Both the position numbers and the translations under genes were made by a program. Positions 7,974 to 16,314 of a stretch of 43,313 nucleotides of DNA are shown one piece after another. The stretch comes from CAYXDO01 sp964463485 (GTDB lineage: Bacteria > Myxococcota > Kuafuiibacteriia > Kuafuiibacteriales > Kuafuiibacteriaceae), in assembly GCA_964463485.1 (NCBI GenBank), contig CAYXDO010000090.1:1-43313 (forward strand), written 5' to 3'. Position 1 is the first letter of the stretch. Every line of letters begins with the position of its first letter. The notes beneath the pieces were generated by a model. It did not search any database. It was not told the origin of the DNA and was given only the letters and a program-made list of their open reading frames with translations.

Positions 7974-8376
7974 GAGTCGTAGTGTGGCCGGTTTGCCCCT
8001 GTGCGTCAACGCAGGGGGTCGTGGACTCGTCCTTGCCGCATAGCCGCAGGCACGGCGGTCCCAGGGTTGGAGGCTCGTGGGCTCTTTGCCACATTGCCGC
8101 AGGCAAGATGCCTGCGGTCCCAGGGTTGGAGGCTCTTGGACTCGGACTCTTTGCCACATAGCCGCAGGCAAGGCGGTCCCAGGGTTGGAGGCTCTTGGAC
8201 TCGTGGGATCTTTGCCACATAGCCGCAGGCAAGATGCCTGCGGTCCCAGGGTTAGAGGGTTAGAGGGTCGTGGAGGGGCTCTTTGCCACGTAGCCGCAGG
8301 CAAGATGCCTGCGGTCCCAGGGTTGGAGATGGCTGCGGTTTCCCGGGTTGGTTGCGGGTCCCGGGTTGGATGCCAC
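7974..8376. other. Intergenic stretch carrying palindromic repeat cluster
   Basis: No gene is supported. The stretch is occupied by five copies of a palindromic repeat (8043-8322) and decaying copies of its CCCGGGTTGG flank up to about 8370, immediately before the 3' end of the sigma-54 activator gene. Confidence 0.7.
8043..8322. repeat. Five tandem copies of a palindromic GCCGCAGGCAAGATGCCTGCGG repeat family
   Basis: Units start near 8043, 8096, 8161, 8222 and 8293. Units 2, 4 and 5 have the full hairpin with arms CCGCAGGCA and TGCCTGCGG around AGA; units 1 and 3 have lost part of the second arm. All are followed by GTCCCAGGGTT and preceded by a CTCTTTGCCACATA-like stretch (less complete before unit 1), so the duplicated unit is about 50-70 bp. 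The minus-strand translation gives the AGILPA-type phrase known from spurious ORFs over such repeats. Another member, inverted, lies at 17412-17441. Confidence 0.9.
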
Positions 8377-9792
8377 TCAGGTTTGGTCTGGGTCTTTGTG
8401 GGTTCGCTCGGCTTCCAGGCGCCGGTAGATCGTGCGCGGAGCGATACCTAGGAGTTGCGCGGCCAGGCTCTTGTCGCCGCCGGTTGCCTCGAGGGTCGCC
8501 CGAATGAGCGCTCGCTCGACGTCCTCCATCTTTGATCCTACTGGAATGACGATCCGCTCCCCTTCCTTGCGAATCGTGGCGACCGCTACGGCGGCGGCGG
8601 TTTGGACGGGTCCGGGGAGGTCGGAGAGTGTGATTCCGCGTGACTTCGAGAGTACGACCGCGCGTTCGATGACGTTCTCGAGCTCTCGAACGTTGCCCGG
8701 CCAGCGGTAGCGGCGGAGAGCGTCGAGCGCGTCGGTGTCGATTCCATCGATCGGTTTTTGATTTTTCGTCGCATAGAGCCGAGCGAAGTGTCCAGCGAGC
8801 AGCGGGATGTCTTCCGGGCGTTCCCGAAGCGGCGCCAGGCGGATCTGGATGACGTTGATCCGGTAGAAGAGGTCTTCGCGGAAGACTCCGTCTTTCACGA
8901 GCGCTTCGAGGTCTCGGTTGGTCGCGGCGACCAAGCGGAAATCGACTTTTACGGGGTGCGCTCCGCCCAGTCGGTCGATCTCACCCTCCTGCAACACTCT
9001 GAGTAACTTCGCCTGGACTGGCTGCGACATTTCGCTGACTTCGTCGAGGAACAGCGTGCCTCCCTGGGCCCGCTCGATGCGACCTTCCTTGCGCTCGGAG
9101 GCACCGGTGAACGCGCCGCGCTCGTACCCGAAGAGCTCCGCCTCCAAGATGGACTCAGGAAGCGCAGCACAATTGACCGCGACCAGGGGCCGTTCTTTGC
9201 GCGGTGATCCTTCGTGGATGGCGCGGGCGACGAGCTCCTTGCCGGTGCCAGACTCACCCACGATCAAGACCGACGCGGTCGAGGGCGCGGCTTGCTGGGC
9301 GAGCTCCATCGTCTCCAGCATGGCCGGAGACCGACCCACGATCGGCCTCGCGCCGCGACTCAGCGAGACGATCTCTTCGAGGTCCCGCTTGAGCTTGGTG
9401 TTCTCTCGGCGCAACGCTTGGCGCTCCATGGCGCGGGCCACCACGGCCACCACCCTCGCCGACTTCAACGGTTTTTCGATGAAGTCATAGGCACCCTCGC
9501 GCATGGCTTCCACGGCCGTCTCGATGGTGCCGTAGGCGGTCATCAAGATCACCGCGGCCTCGGGCCGCAGAGTCTTCACGGCCGTGATCAGATCGCGACC
9601 GCTCATTCCCGGCATCATGAGGTCGGTGAGCACGACGTCGACGGCCTCGCGCCTGAGGATCTCGAGGGCTAGGGGCCCAGAGGTCGCTGAGAGCGTGCGG
9701 GCGCCGGCGCGCTCGAGCACTCGGCAGACCGATCTTCCGTGCTCGACCTCGTCGTCGACGACGAGGACGACGCCGTCGAGCTCGTGCTCCAC
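8377..9792 (-). CDS. NtrC-family sigma-54-dependent response regulator
   Basis: The 471-residue protein has three domains. The receiver (about 1-125) has the acidic pair DD13-14, phospho-acceptor Asp57 in LTDLMMPG and Lys107 in EKPLK. The AAA+ activator domain (about 150-380) has Walker A GESGTGKE, the sigma-54 contact loop GAFTGA, Walker B GGTLFLDEV and the arginine-finger region FREDLFYRINV. The Fis-type helix-turn-helix is at the end (SLAAQLLGIAPRTIYRRL). It should activate transcription at sigma-54 promoters when phosphorylated. No histidine kinase is adjacent, so it is an orphan regulator. It begins one base after the stop of the large upstream lipoprotein gene, so the two are co-transcribed. 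Confidence 0.97.
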   Translation of the reverse strand: MEHELDGVVLVVDDEVEHGRSVCRVLERAGARTLSATSGPLALEILRREAVDVVLTDLMMPGMSGRDLITAVKTLRPEAAVILMTAYGTIETAVEAMREGAYDFIEKPLKSARVVAVVARAMERQALRRENTKLKRDLEEIVSLSRGARPIVGRSPAMLETMELAQQAAPSTASVLIVGESGTGKELVARAIHEGSPRKERPLVAVNCAALPESILEAELFGYERGAFTGASERKEGRIERAQGGTLFLDEVSEMSQPVQAKLLRVLQEGEIDRLGGAHPVKVDFRLVAATNRDLEALVKDGVFREDLFYRINVIQIRLAPLRERPEDIPLLAGHFARLYATKNQKPIDGIDTDALDALRRYRWPGNVRELENVIERAVVLSKSRGITLSDLPGPVQTAAAVAVATIRKEGERIVIPVGSKMEDVERALIRATLEATGGDKSLAAQLLGIAPRTIYRRLEAERTHKDPDQT

Positions 9793-9793
9793 G

Positions 9794-12442
9794 CTAACGC
9801 CTTCGGCGTACGAACAGGAGGCCTAGTGCGAGTAGCAAAGCAAGAGCACTGGAGCTCGGGCGTGTGCAGCGACAGCCGCTCGGTTCCTCGTTTCGGAAGA
9901 AGCCGACTCGCGCCGAGGTCGGCTCGCTCCGATTGTCGAGCGAGTCGACGCCGACCACGGTCAGGAGAGTTGCGTCACCTACTAGAGACAGCGGGACCAC
10001 GCCGAGTGCCTCCGGCCCTTGCGGCGACAAAGGAATCTCGATGCTCCGCGCACCGCTCGGTCCCGTCAGCGTAGCTTCCACATGAAGACCCTCGAAGCGC
10101 TCGTCTTCGACGTGCACCTCGATCGCGCTCTCGCGAACGTCGATCGTGACTCCCGGCGCCAAGGTGTCGATGAAGGCCTCGACGACGGCGGGCGTCGGAT
10201 CCAGCGACTCATACGCGTCGCGGTACCTCGCTCGCACTTCGATTGCGTGCGCGCCTTGTACCTTCAACTTCGCGTCTTCGACCACGATCGTTCCGTTGGC
10301 CTGAGGGTGCTGGGGTGCATGCCAGAGGCCCCCGTCGACTCGCGCTTGATACTCACGCTCTCGATCGTCGGCAGCTCGTCCGACGACGAGCCTCGCCCTT
10401 CCAGTCGGCTTCCTTCGGCCCGATTCGGCCCGAATCAGCTCCGGCTCGTCGGCGAGCGCTGCGTCGCTCTCGGCGCTCGCGCGCAGCATGCCGGTCTGTG
10501 GATCGTAGAAGGTGATCGTGAGCGTCAAATAGTCGTTCTGCGCTCCATCGCGGAAGATCTCATTCACGCGCATCGCCAGCGGCGCGCCGCCGAGCGCGTC
10601 GCTTACCGTGCTCGCGAGATCCAGATCGAACGTGAGCTGATTCGTGAGGAAGGCCGAGAAGACCACGTCGATCAGCGTCGGGAGCACGTCCGCGAAGTCC
10701 GCGTTCGGGAGGATTTCGTTGAAGTCTTCGACGAAGTCGTGGATGTCGACCTTGGTGAGCGCGGCCTGCAGCTTGTTGTCGGGCAGCACGACCACGTTCA
10801 AGCCCACGTCGATATCCATCGTCACCTCGAACACGCGCACGTAGCGATCTTGGATGAAGACGTGGAACGCCAGGCCGAGGTCCTGGAGTGAGATCTTGAT
10901 GAGCGCGTCGTAGACGTCGTTGCCGTTCATGTCCTGACCGGTGACTTCGCCGGTGCCGAGCTCCACGTGGGCAGCCTTTCTGGGCTTCAGCTGAATGATC
11001 GCAGGCGCGCGGTCTTTGGCCAGCTTCGAGAGATCGGAGGCCAGGATCGAGAGCAGCGCGGCGTTGAGCGTGAACTTACCGCCCGTCAGCTCGCTCACGT
11101 CGGCGCTGCCGATCTTGAGGCACAAGGCTCCGGAGCGATGAACGCCGTAGAAGATGTCGTTGAGCAGAGCCGACGCGATCGTCATGCCGATGTGGTACGG
11201 GCGACCGCGCTTGTCGCGCCCAGCGAGCTCCGGCACGGGACCCTTGGGCTCGTTGAAGGGTCCGATCGCGGGGATGCAATCCGCGAGCTCTGCTTCGGCG
11301 CCCCCCACCGAAGTGACCTCCATGCCCTCCGTGCTGATCGTGGCGGTGGCCACGCCTCGATCGACGATCGGGAACTTACCGGGCTCCGGTCCAAACAGGA
11401 TTCCGAACGGGTGCGAGGCTTTGAACATGGGGAGGCCAGTGAGATCGAAGAGGCTGATCTGCGTCTCGAGGTTGGCGGGCTGGTTGTTGAAGTCCGCGAG
11501 CGCGCTGCGAACGAAGGTTCCGATGACGGGCTTGAGCAAGCGATTCAAGAGCGGGTTGAGCAGGTCGACGAGACCGGTGACGATGCTGAGCGTCACGTCG
11601 GTCAACCCACCGCAGAACACGTAGCACTCGTTGCATCTGCCACCTGGATCGAGGCACGATCCCGCGACCTCCAAGGCGCAGTCCTGGCACTCCGGCTCCG
11701 CGCAGTACGTGCTCGATCCGGCCACCTCGAGATCGAGATCGGCGAGTTGGACGTCGTCGATGGTGACTGCCATGTCGAATTTGCGGTCGGGATCAGGACC
11801 CACGCCAGGCTCGATCAAGACGTTCATCGTGATCTCCGCAGCGTGGTGCGCTGGGCCCGAGCCCAACGTGCCTTGGATGGGACAGGAGCTCGACGAGCCA
11901 ATCACGTTCTCGCGGAGGTCGAGGTTCACGCCGATGCGAAGGTTTCGCATCGTCATGCGCACGCCGTTGGGGCGCTCGAAATAGAAGTCGAGGTTGTTCT
12001 CGAGATCATCGAGCCACACGAGCGCCTCGCCGTCCCGCACCTTGGCGGACCCGACGAAGCCAAGGTCGAACAGATCGGTGTCTGGGATCGGGATGTGCAG
12101 CACGCGGTTGGCGTCGATCGAAAAGCCCGGCTGGTTCGCGAGCTGAGAGCGAATGATGTCCGGGAGCTTGGGGCGCAACCAGTCCAGGAACGTCTGAGTG
12201 ATTCGAAAACGCGACGATTCTCGAATGAGCACGGCGTCGGGCCGGTTGGGATCGTCGATCGGGAACTGATAGCCGTTGGAGTTGCAGCCGCCGCAACCGC
12301 CGCAGCCTCCGCCTCCTCCGCCGCAGGAGATGGCTACGAGCATCAGGCTGGCGAGCTTCCACTTGCCTCCCCACACGTGTCTCGGGAGGCGGCTTGGCAG
12401 CGTTGCTTGCGGCGGGTTGTTCCCGCCTCGCCCAAAGAGCAT
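9794..12442 (-). CDS. Large lipoprotein with MYXO-CTERM-like C-terminal tail
   Basis: From the ATG at 12442 the product has 882 residues. It starts with a signal ending LASLMLVAISC and then a Gly/Cys tract where the Cys residues are separated by GGGGGG, GG and GG. The body is beta-rich with Cys pairs (YCAEPECQDC, CNECYVFCGG) and an Ig-like C-terminal part after about residue 745. It ends with a Cys-x-Cys, a Leu/Ala-rich helix and RRRR, which matches the MYXO-CTERM sorting signal of myxobacteria. Having a lipobox at one end and a sorting signal at the other is unusual. The frame is open upstream to 12919 but that part crosses the divergent gene and is not credible. The body is not assigned to a family. 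Confidence 0.85.
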   Translation of the reverse strand: MLFGRGGNNPPQATLPSRLPRHVWGGKWKLASLMLVAISCGGGGGGCGGCGGCNSNGYQFPIDDPNRPDAVLIRESSRFRITQTFLDWLRPKLPDIIRSQLANQPGFSIDANRVLHIPIPDTDLFDLGFVGSAKVRDGEALVWLDDLENNLDFYFERPNGVRMTMRNLRIGVNLDLRENVIGSSSSCPIQGTLGSGPAHHAAEITMNVLIEPGVGPDPDRKFDMAVTIDDVQLADLDLEVAGSSTYCAEPECQDCALEVAGSCLDPGGRCNECYVFCGGLTDVTLSIVTGLVDLLNPLLNRLLKPVIGTFVRSALADFNNQPANLETQISLFDLTGLPMFKASHPFGILFGPEPGKFPIVDRGVATATISTEGMEVTSVGGAEAELADCIPAIGPFNEPKGPVPELAGRDKRGRPYHIGMTIASALLNDIFYGVHRSGALCLKIGSADVSELTGGKFTLNAALLSILASDLSKLAKDRAPAIIQLKPRKAAHVELGTGEVTGQDMNGNDVYDALIKISLQDLGLAFHVFIQDRYVRVFEVTMDIDVGLNVVVLPDNKLQAALTKVDIHDFVEDFNEILPNADFADVLPTLIDVVFSAFLTNQLTFDLDLASTVSDALGGAPLAMRVNEIFRDGAQNDYLTLTITFYDPQTGMLRASAESDAALADEPELIRAESGRRKPTGRARLVVGRAADDREREYQARVDGGLWHAPQHPQANGTIVVEDAKLKVQGAHAIEVRARYRDAYESLDPTPAVVEAFIDTLAPGVTIDVRESAIEVHVEDERFEGLHVEATLTGPSGARSIEIPLSPQGPEALGVVPLSLVGDATLLTVVGVDSLDNRSEPTSARVGFFRNEEPSGCRCTRPSSSALALLLALGLLFVRRRR

Positions 12443-12559
12443 GTCCCACCCTAGCAGACTGCGGAAAAATGCGGCTACGGGCGAAAGGGGACCGGAAGCT
12501 TCCTTCAGGGACTCATCCTCCCGTTGACGGATGGGTCGATCCGATGGCTTCGCTAGCGC

Positions 12560-13351
12560 ATGGCCGACGAAGCCGAGCTCGACCCCTTGATCGCAGAGAC
12601 GTGGTTTGGGGAGCCGGGCATTTGCGGGAGCTGCATCGCGTGGCGCGCGGAGACTCGGCCGGGTGACGAGATCGCGACGGGATCGTGCCGGTTGCGGCCG
12701 GAGCTCGGGAGAGTGCCGGCCGATCTCAAAAAGTGCGATCGCTACATGCAGCGCGGCGGCTTCACGTATCGGCCGGACAGCGACTCGGGTCCGAAGCGCC
12801 GTCGGTCGAAGACCCTCGCCGTGCTCAAACGTCCGGGTGGGCGCGACGAGACGCGGCGACCGGAGGCACCTTCCGCACCCAAGAGCCCCAAGGCTTCGCG
12901 AGAGATCCAAACTCAACACGGCAGCAAGCCTTCCACCGAGCGAGCCGCGCCGATCATCCGGTTGGAGGTTCGGCCGAAGCTCCCTTTTCCGCGCGCGCCT
13001 GCTCCCAAAGAGATCGACCTCGGCGGCGTCACGAGCGTTCCGGTCGTTCGTCAGGCGCTGGTGGACCTCGTTCGAGAGGAGCTGATGAAGTCACGCCGCG
13101 AGATGCACCCGAAGTTCAAAGGGGGTGTCGTGCGTGTCGTTCCGACCTCGGGGTCCGCTCGCGAGATTCCGGCGGACCGCTTCTTCGCTCACCTCGACAG
13201 GTTGCTCTCGAGCCTCTCCGCGCTCGAGGCGAAGGTCGTGGGCCTCGAAGACTCCGAAGAAATGAAGCGTCAAGTCACGGGGATTCGCGGATCGTTCACT
13301 ACCTTCAACGTCATGTTCGCGTACAAGGACGAAGGCTTCACAGGGACCTGA
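12560..13351 (+). CDS. Protein with N-terminal four-Cys motif, 263 aa
   Basis: Cys22, Cys25, Cys43 and Cys59 (CGSC, GSCRL, KKCDRY) form a probable zinc or iron-sulfur site. A basic, Pro/Lys-rich linker (about 80-130) follows, then an alpha/beta-type C-terminal region (about 140-263) with VVRQALVDLVREELMKSRREM and a helical segment LDRLLSSLSALEAKVVGLED. There is no signal peptide. It is divergent from the large lipoprotein gene, with starts 118 bases apart, and is followed after 58 bases by the LarA-like gene. Family not recognised. Confidence 0.75.
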   Translation: MADEAELDPLIAETWFGEPGICGSCIAWRAETRPGDEIATGSCRLRPELGRVPADLKKCDRYMQRGGFTYRPDSDSGPKRRRSKTLAVLKRPGGRDETRRPEAPSAPKSPKASREIQTQHGSKPSTERAAPIIRLEVRPKLPFPRAPAPKEIDLGGVTSVPVVRQALVDLVREELMKSRREMHPKFKGGVVRVVPTSGSAREIPADRFFAHLDRLLSSLSALEAKVVGLEDSEEMKRQVTGIRGSFTTFNVMFAYKDEGFTGT

Positions 13352-13409
13352 GCGCGGCGGCTTCCACACGTCGGTTGACGGGGCCCGCCGTGCTTGCGAT
13401 CAACCGGCA

Positions 13410-15005
13410 GTGATCCCGCGCGAGAAGGAAAACACCATTTACATCGATACCGACAGCGCGCGTCGGATCATTTGGTCGGGGGAAGACTTCGTCTACGAGC
13501 ACCTTCCTGTGGGCACGAGGGTCATCTATCCGAACCCGCCCATCAAGGGGCTGCCCAACCCAGACGCCGCCATTCGCTACGCGCTCAATCATCCGCACGG
13601 CATGGACCCGCTGCACGCGCTGCTCGAGCCTGGGATGAAGATCTGCGTCGCGATGGACGACATCTCGCTGCCCCTTCCGATCATGGCGCTTCCCGACATT
13701 CGGGAGAGAGTGCTGCGGATCGTGCTGCAAATCCTCGGCGACCACGGCGTGGACGACATCGAGCTGCTCGTCGCCAACGCCCTCCACCGCCGAATGACCA
13801 AGGACGAGATGAAGCGGATGGTCGGAAGTCAAATCTTCGACCGCTTCTATCCCGACCATTTCGTGAACCACGATGCGGAGGATCCGAGCGAGATCGTCAC
13901 GATCGGCCGATCGGAGGCCGGCGAGATCGTCAAGACGAACCGCCGCTGCGCCGAAGCCGACCTCACCATCTATATCAACATCAACCTCGTACCCATGGAC
14001 GGCGGACACAAATCCATGGGTATCGGTACGACCGATTGGGAAGGGTTGTTGGCTCATCACAATCCCAAGACTCTCCTGGAGTCGAACTCCTATATGGACC
14101 CGCCGAGCTCGGCGCTGCACCACTCGAGCGACCGAATCGGGCGAGTCATCGACCAACACCTGAAGGTGTTCCACATCGAAACGGTCCTGAACAACCGGAT
14201 GTACGGCAAGCAGCTCGAGTTCTTGGGAAAAAACGAGGACGATTTCACCGAGCTCGATCGATTGGCGTTCCAAGGGTTACGTTGGACGCTGTCGAAGCTC
14301 CCGAGAGCGGCCAAGCGGGAGATGTTCCACAAGATCCCCTCGCCCTACGAGCTCATCGGAGTCTACGCCGGGGCAACCGAGCCGGTTCACGAGAAGACTC
14401 TCAAGAAGAACTTCGAGCAGTACGCGGTGCCCGTGAAAGGGCAGGCCGACGTGGCCATTTTCGGAATCCCGTATATCTCTCCCTACAACGCCAACTCCAT
14501 TCTGAACCCCGTGTTGGTCCAGGTGATGGGCCTCGGATATCTCTACAACCTCTACCGAGGCTCTCCGATCGTCAAGGATGGGGGTGTTCTCATCCTGACC
14601 CATCCGTGCCCCGATGAGTTCGACCCGGAATTCCATCCGAGTTACATCGAATTTTTCCATCGGTGCCTCACCGAGACGCGCGACTCTTTTCAGCTCCACA
14701 AACGGTTCGAGGCAGACTTCGCAAAAAATCCAACTTATATCGAGATGTACCGACGCGGGAACGCATTCCACGGCGCTCACCCTTTTTACATGTGGTACTG
14801 GGGCGAGGCGGGTCGGTCGAGGCTCGGGCGAGTGATCGTGGTCGGGGCAGAGAACGAGCATGTGCCGCGTATTCTCGGGTGGGACACCGCGGAGTCGGTC
14901 TCGGAGGCCATCGACATGGCCAAGGACTTCACCAAACCGAATCCCGACGTGACCTACGTGCACTTGCCCCCCATCATGTTGTGCGACGTGAAGGCCAAGG
15001 AGTGA
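13410..15005 (+). CDS. LarA-like (DUF2088) nickel racemase family protein
   Basis: A 531-residue protein with the DUF2088/LarA layout. The VAMDDISLPLP segment (residues 80-90) aligns with the DDxTRPxP motif of lactate racemase, VANALHRRMTKDEM (His126) with the catalytic His108 region, and GGHKSMGIG plus AHHNP (Lys201, His216/217) with the Lys184 and His200 ligand regions. Two LarA residues seem altered: the Arg of DDxTRP is Leu87, and no His sits ten residues before Lys201. So it may not racemise lactate. LarB/C/E, which build the nickel-pincer cofactor, are absent here. It starts at GTG 13410 and is followed after three bases by the HAD gene with SD AAGGAG, so they form an operon. Confidence 0.8.
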   Translation: MIPREKENTIYIDTDSARRIIWSGEDFVYEHLPVGTRVIYPNPPIKGLPNPDAAIRYALNHPHGMDPLHALLEPGMKICVAMDDISLPLPIMALPDIRERVLRIVLQILGDHGVDDIELLVANALHRRMTKDEMKRMVGSQIFDRFYPDHFVNHDAEDPSEIVTIGRSEAGEIVKTNRRCAEADLTIYININLVPMDGGHKSMGIGTTDWEGLLAHHNPKTLLESNSYMDPPSSALHHSSDRIGRVIDQHLKVFHIETVLNNRMYGKQLEFLGKNEDDFTELDRLAFQGLRWTLSKLPRAAKREMFHKIPSPYELIGVYAGATEPVHEKTLKKNFEQYAVPVKGQADVAIFGIPYISPYNANSILNPVLVQVMGLGYLYNLYRGSPIVKDGGVLILTHPCPDEFDPEFHPSYIEFFHRCLTETRDSFQLHKRFEADFAKNPTYIEMYRRGNAFHGAHPFYMWYWGEAGRSRLGRVIVVGAENEHVPRILGWDTAESVSEAIDMAKDFTKPNPDVTYVHLPPIMLCDVKAKE

Positions 15006-15008
15006 GTC

Positions 15009-15713
15009 ATGAGGTCCCTCGAAGTCCACGGCAAGAACGGCGAAGGGAAGCCACGCGCCGCCGCCTTTTACGACATGGATGGGACCCTCGTCCGTACCAA
15101 CCTCGTGCACTCGTACCTGTTCAACGCGTGGAACTCACCGTCGATCGCCCGTACGGTGTTACGGACCGCAGGGGGCATTGCCCGGATTCCGGCGTTCCTG
15201 GCCGTGGACAAGCTCGATCGCGTCGCGTTCAACGAGATGTTGTACGCGCTCTACGATGGTGAGTACGAGGACAGACTCCTGGAGCTCGCGGAGGACCACT
15301 TCGAGGAGGTTCTGAAGCCGAATATCTACCCGGGTGCGTACGAGCTCATCGAGAAGGCGAAGGGCAAGGGCCTTCATCAGGTCATCATCAGCGGGAGCCT
15401 CGACTTCGTGGTCGCGCCGCTCGTCCGACATCTCGGGTTGGATGATCTGATCACGAACAAGCTCGAGTTCAGGCGCGGCGTGGCTACGGGAAGAATCGTT
15501 CCGCCGATCGTGGCCGGCGCCTCGAAAGCTCGGATCATCCAGGAGTACGCGCGAAGAGCAGGCATCGACATCCTGGAGAGTTACGGGTTCTCGGACAGTT
15601 ATTCCGACTATCCGATGCTTGCGGTGTTGGGTCGTCCAGCCGCCGTCCACCCCGATCGGGAGCTCCGCCGGGCAGCTCGCACGTTCGATTGGCCGATCCT
15701 CGATTTGTCGTGA
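15009..15713 (+). CDS. HAD-superfamily IB phosphatase (SerB-like)
   Basis: The 234-residue protein shows the haloacid dehalogenase motifs: motif I YDMDGTLV with nucleophile Asp22 and acid/base Asp24, motif II IISGS, the Lys of GASKARII, and motif III/IV GFSDSYSDYPML. The helical cap and the IISGSLDFVV phrase place it in subfamily IB, with phosphoserine phosphatase-like and CicA-like enzymes. The substrate is not predictable. Its ATG lies three bases after the LarA-like stop, with AAGGAG well spaced, indicating a coupled operon. The product is cytoplasmic. Confidence 0.9.
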   Translation: MRSLEVHGKNGEGKPRAAAFYDMDGTLVRTNLVHSYLFNAWNSPSIARTVLRTAGGIARIPAFLAVDKLDRVAFNEMLYALYDGEYEDRLLELAEDHFEEVLKPNIYPGAYELIEKAKGKGLHQVIISGSLDFVVAPLVRHLGLDDLITNKLEFRRGVATGRIVPPIVAGASKARIIQEYARRAGIDILESYGFSDSYSDYPMLAVLGRPAAVHPDRELRRAARTFDWPILDLS

Positions 15714-15720
15714 GGCGTAG

Positions 15721-15942
15721 ATGACCGCGTACAGGTACTTCGACTCCACGTGGCGAACGGACATGTACGTTTGCCATCGCTGTGGTTGGTCCGGGAATTT
15801 CGACGGGATGGCCCAAGCCTTCGAGCGCGAGCGGGTCGAGGGTCATTGTCCGGAGTGCGCGGCGACCTTGGCGGTCGTGTTGTACCCGACCTTCGACGAG
15901 CTTCGGGAAGCCGCTGACAGCCCTGCGAAGACCAAGGAGTGA
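15721..15942 (+). CDS. Small zinc-ribbon protein, 73 aa
   Basis: The product has two Cys pairs, CHRC (residues 18-21) and CPEC (residues 43-46), the spacing of a rubredoxin-like zinc ribbon, with an aromatic GWSGNF between them. A short acidic tail ends AKTKE. It lies seven bases after the HAD gene in the same operon and overlaps the Shine-Dalgarno of the cytochrome gene. It may bind a metal or act as a small adaptor for its neighbours (inference). Confidence 0.8.
   Translation: MTAYRYFDSTWRTDMYVCHRCGWSGNFDGMAQAFERERVEGHCPECAATLAVVLYPTFDELREAADSPAKTKE
15933..15938 (+). promoter_or_regulatory. Shine-Dalgarno site for the cytochrome c gene
   Basis: AAGGAG sits at the end of the zinc-ribbon gene, seven bases before an ATC codon at 15946 that would open the cytochrome frame. 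No ATG, GTG or TTG is in that frame between the stop at 15940 and the GTG at 16006. Confidence 0.55.
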
Positions 15943-15945
15943 CCG

Positions 15946-16314
15946 ATCGGCAAGCGTGACTGGTCCAGCGTCGGGCTCCTCGTCGTTACGCTGGGGGGCG
16001 CGCTGGTGCTTGCCGCGCGCGTGGCTGGATTGTCGCACTCAGATCCGCTGCCGGAGCCTGCGGCCGTGCCAGGGCCTCCCGACGCCGTCCGAGGCGCGAT
16101 CCTTTTTCGGGGAGCCTGTTCGGGCTGCCATGGTCCGGCCGGGGAGGGTACGCACGAAGGAGAGCCTGAGCGGGTGCCGCCGCTGCCCAAAGGACTCGAG
16201 CGAGCGCTCGTGGTCGAGGTGATTCGGGGTGGAAAGGGCAGGATGCCGGCGTTTGGCAATTTGCTCGAGGCGGGCGACGTCGAGGATCTCGCCGAGTGGC
16301 TGTCGCGGAGGTGA
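15946..16314 (+). CDS. Membrane-anchored c-type cytochrome with probable ATC start
   Basis: The frame from 15946 gives 122 residues: a signal/anchor helix (WSSVGLLVVTLGGALVLAARV, about residues 6-26), a Pro-rich spacer, the haem motif CSGCH, and a Met ligand candidate in GRMPAFG. It is a small monohaem cytochrome c. The only standard start in frame is GTG at 16006, which would cut off most of the anchor helix and leave the protein without export signal, while cytochrome c must be matured outside the cytoplasm. The ATC at 15946 has AAGGAG at ideal spacing. So start at ATC is proposed; a sequencing error is the alternative. It closes the LarA-like/HAD/zinc-ribbon operon and its stop lies in a 13-bp repeat. 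Confidence 0.7.
   Translation: MGKRDWSSVGLLVVTLGGALVLAARVAGLSHSDPLPEPAAVPGPPDAVRGAILFRGACSGCHGPAGEGTHEGEPERVPPLPKGLERALVVEVIRGGKGRMPAFGNLLEAGDVEDLAEWLSRR

Noticed and set aside
7974..8303. Open N-terminal extension of the small membrane protein
   Set aside because: It translates the palindromic repeat cluster (AGILPA-type phrases) and has no protein-like composition.
8043..8322. Possible CRISPR array
   Set aside because: Spacers are not unique or of constant length; flanks are repeated with the unit and no cas genes are present.
10967..12454. 495-aa plus-strand ORF over the large lipoprotein
   Set aside because: Antisense shadow; rich in Arg, Glu, Val and His with no recognisable domain.
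12443..12919. Open upstream extension of the large lipoprotein
   Set aside because: Arg/Pro-rich, crosses the divergent gene, and would bury the signal peptide at residue 160 and beyond.
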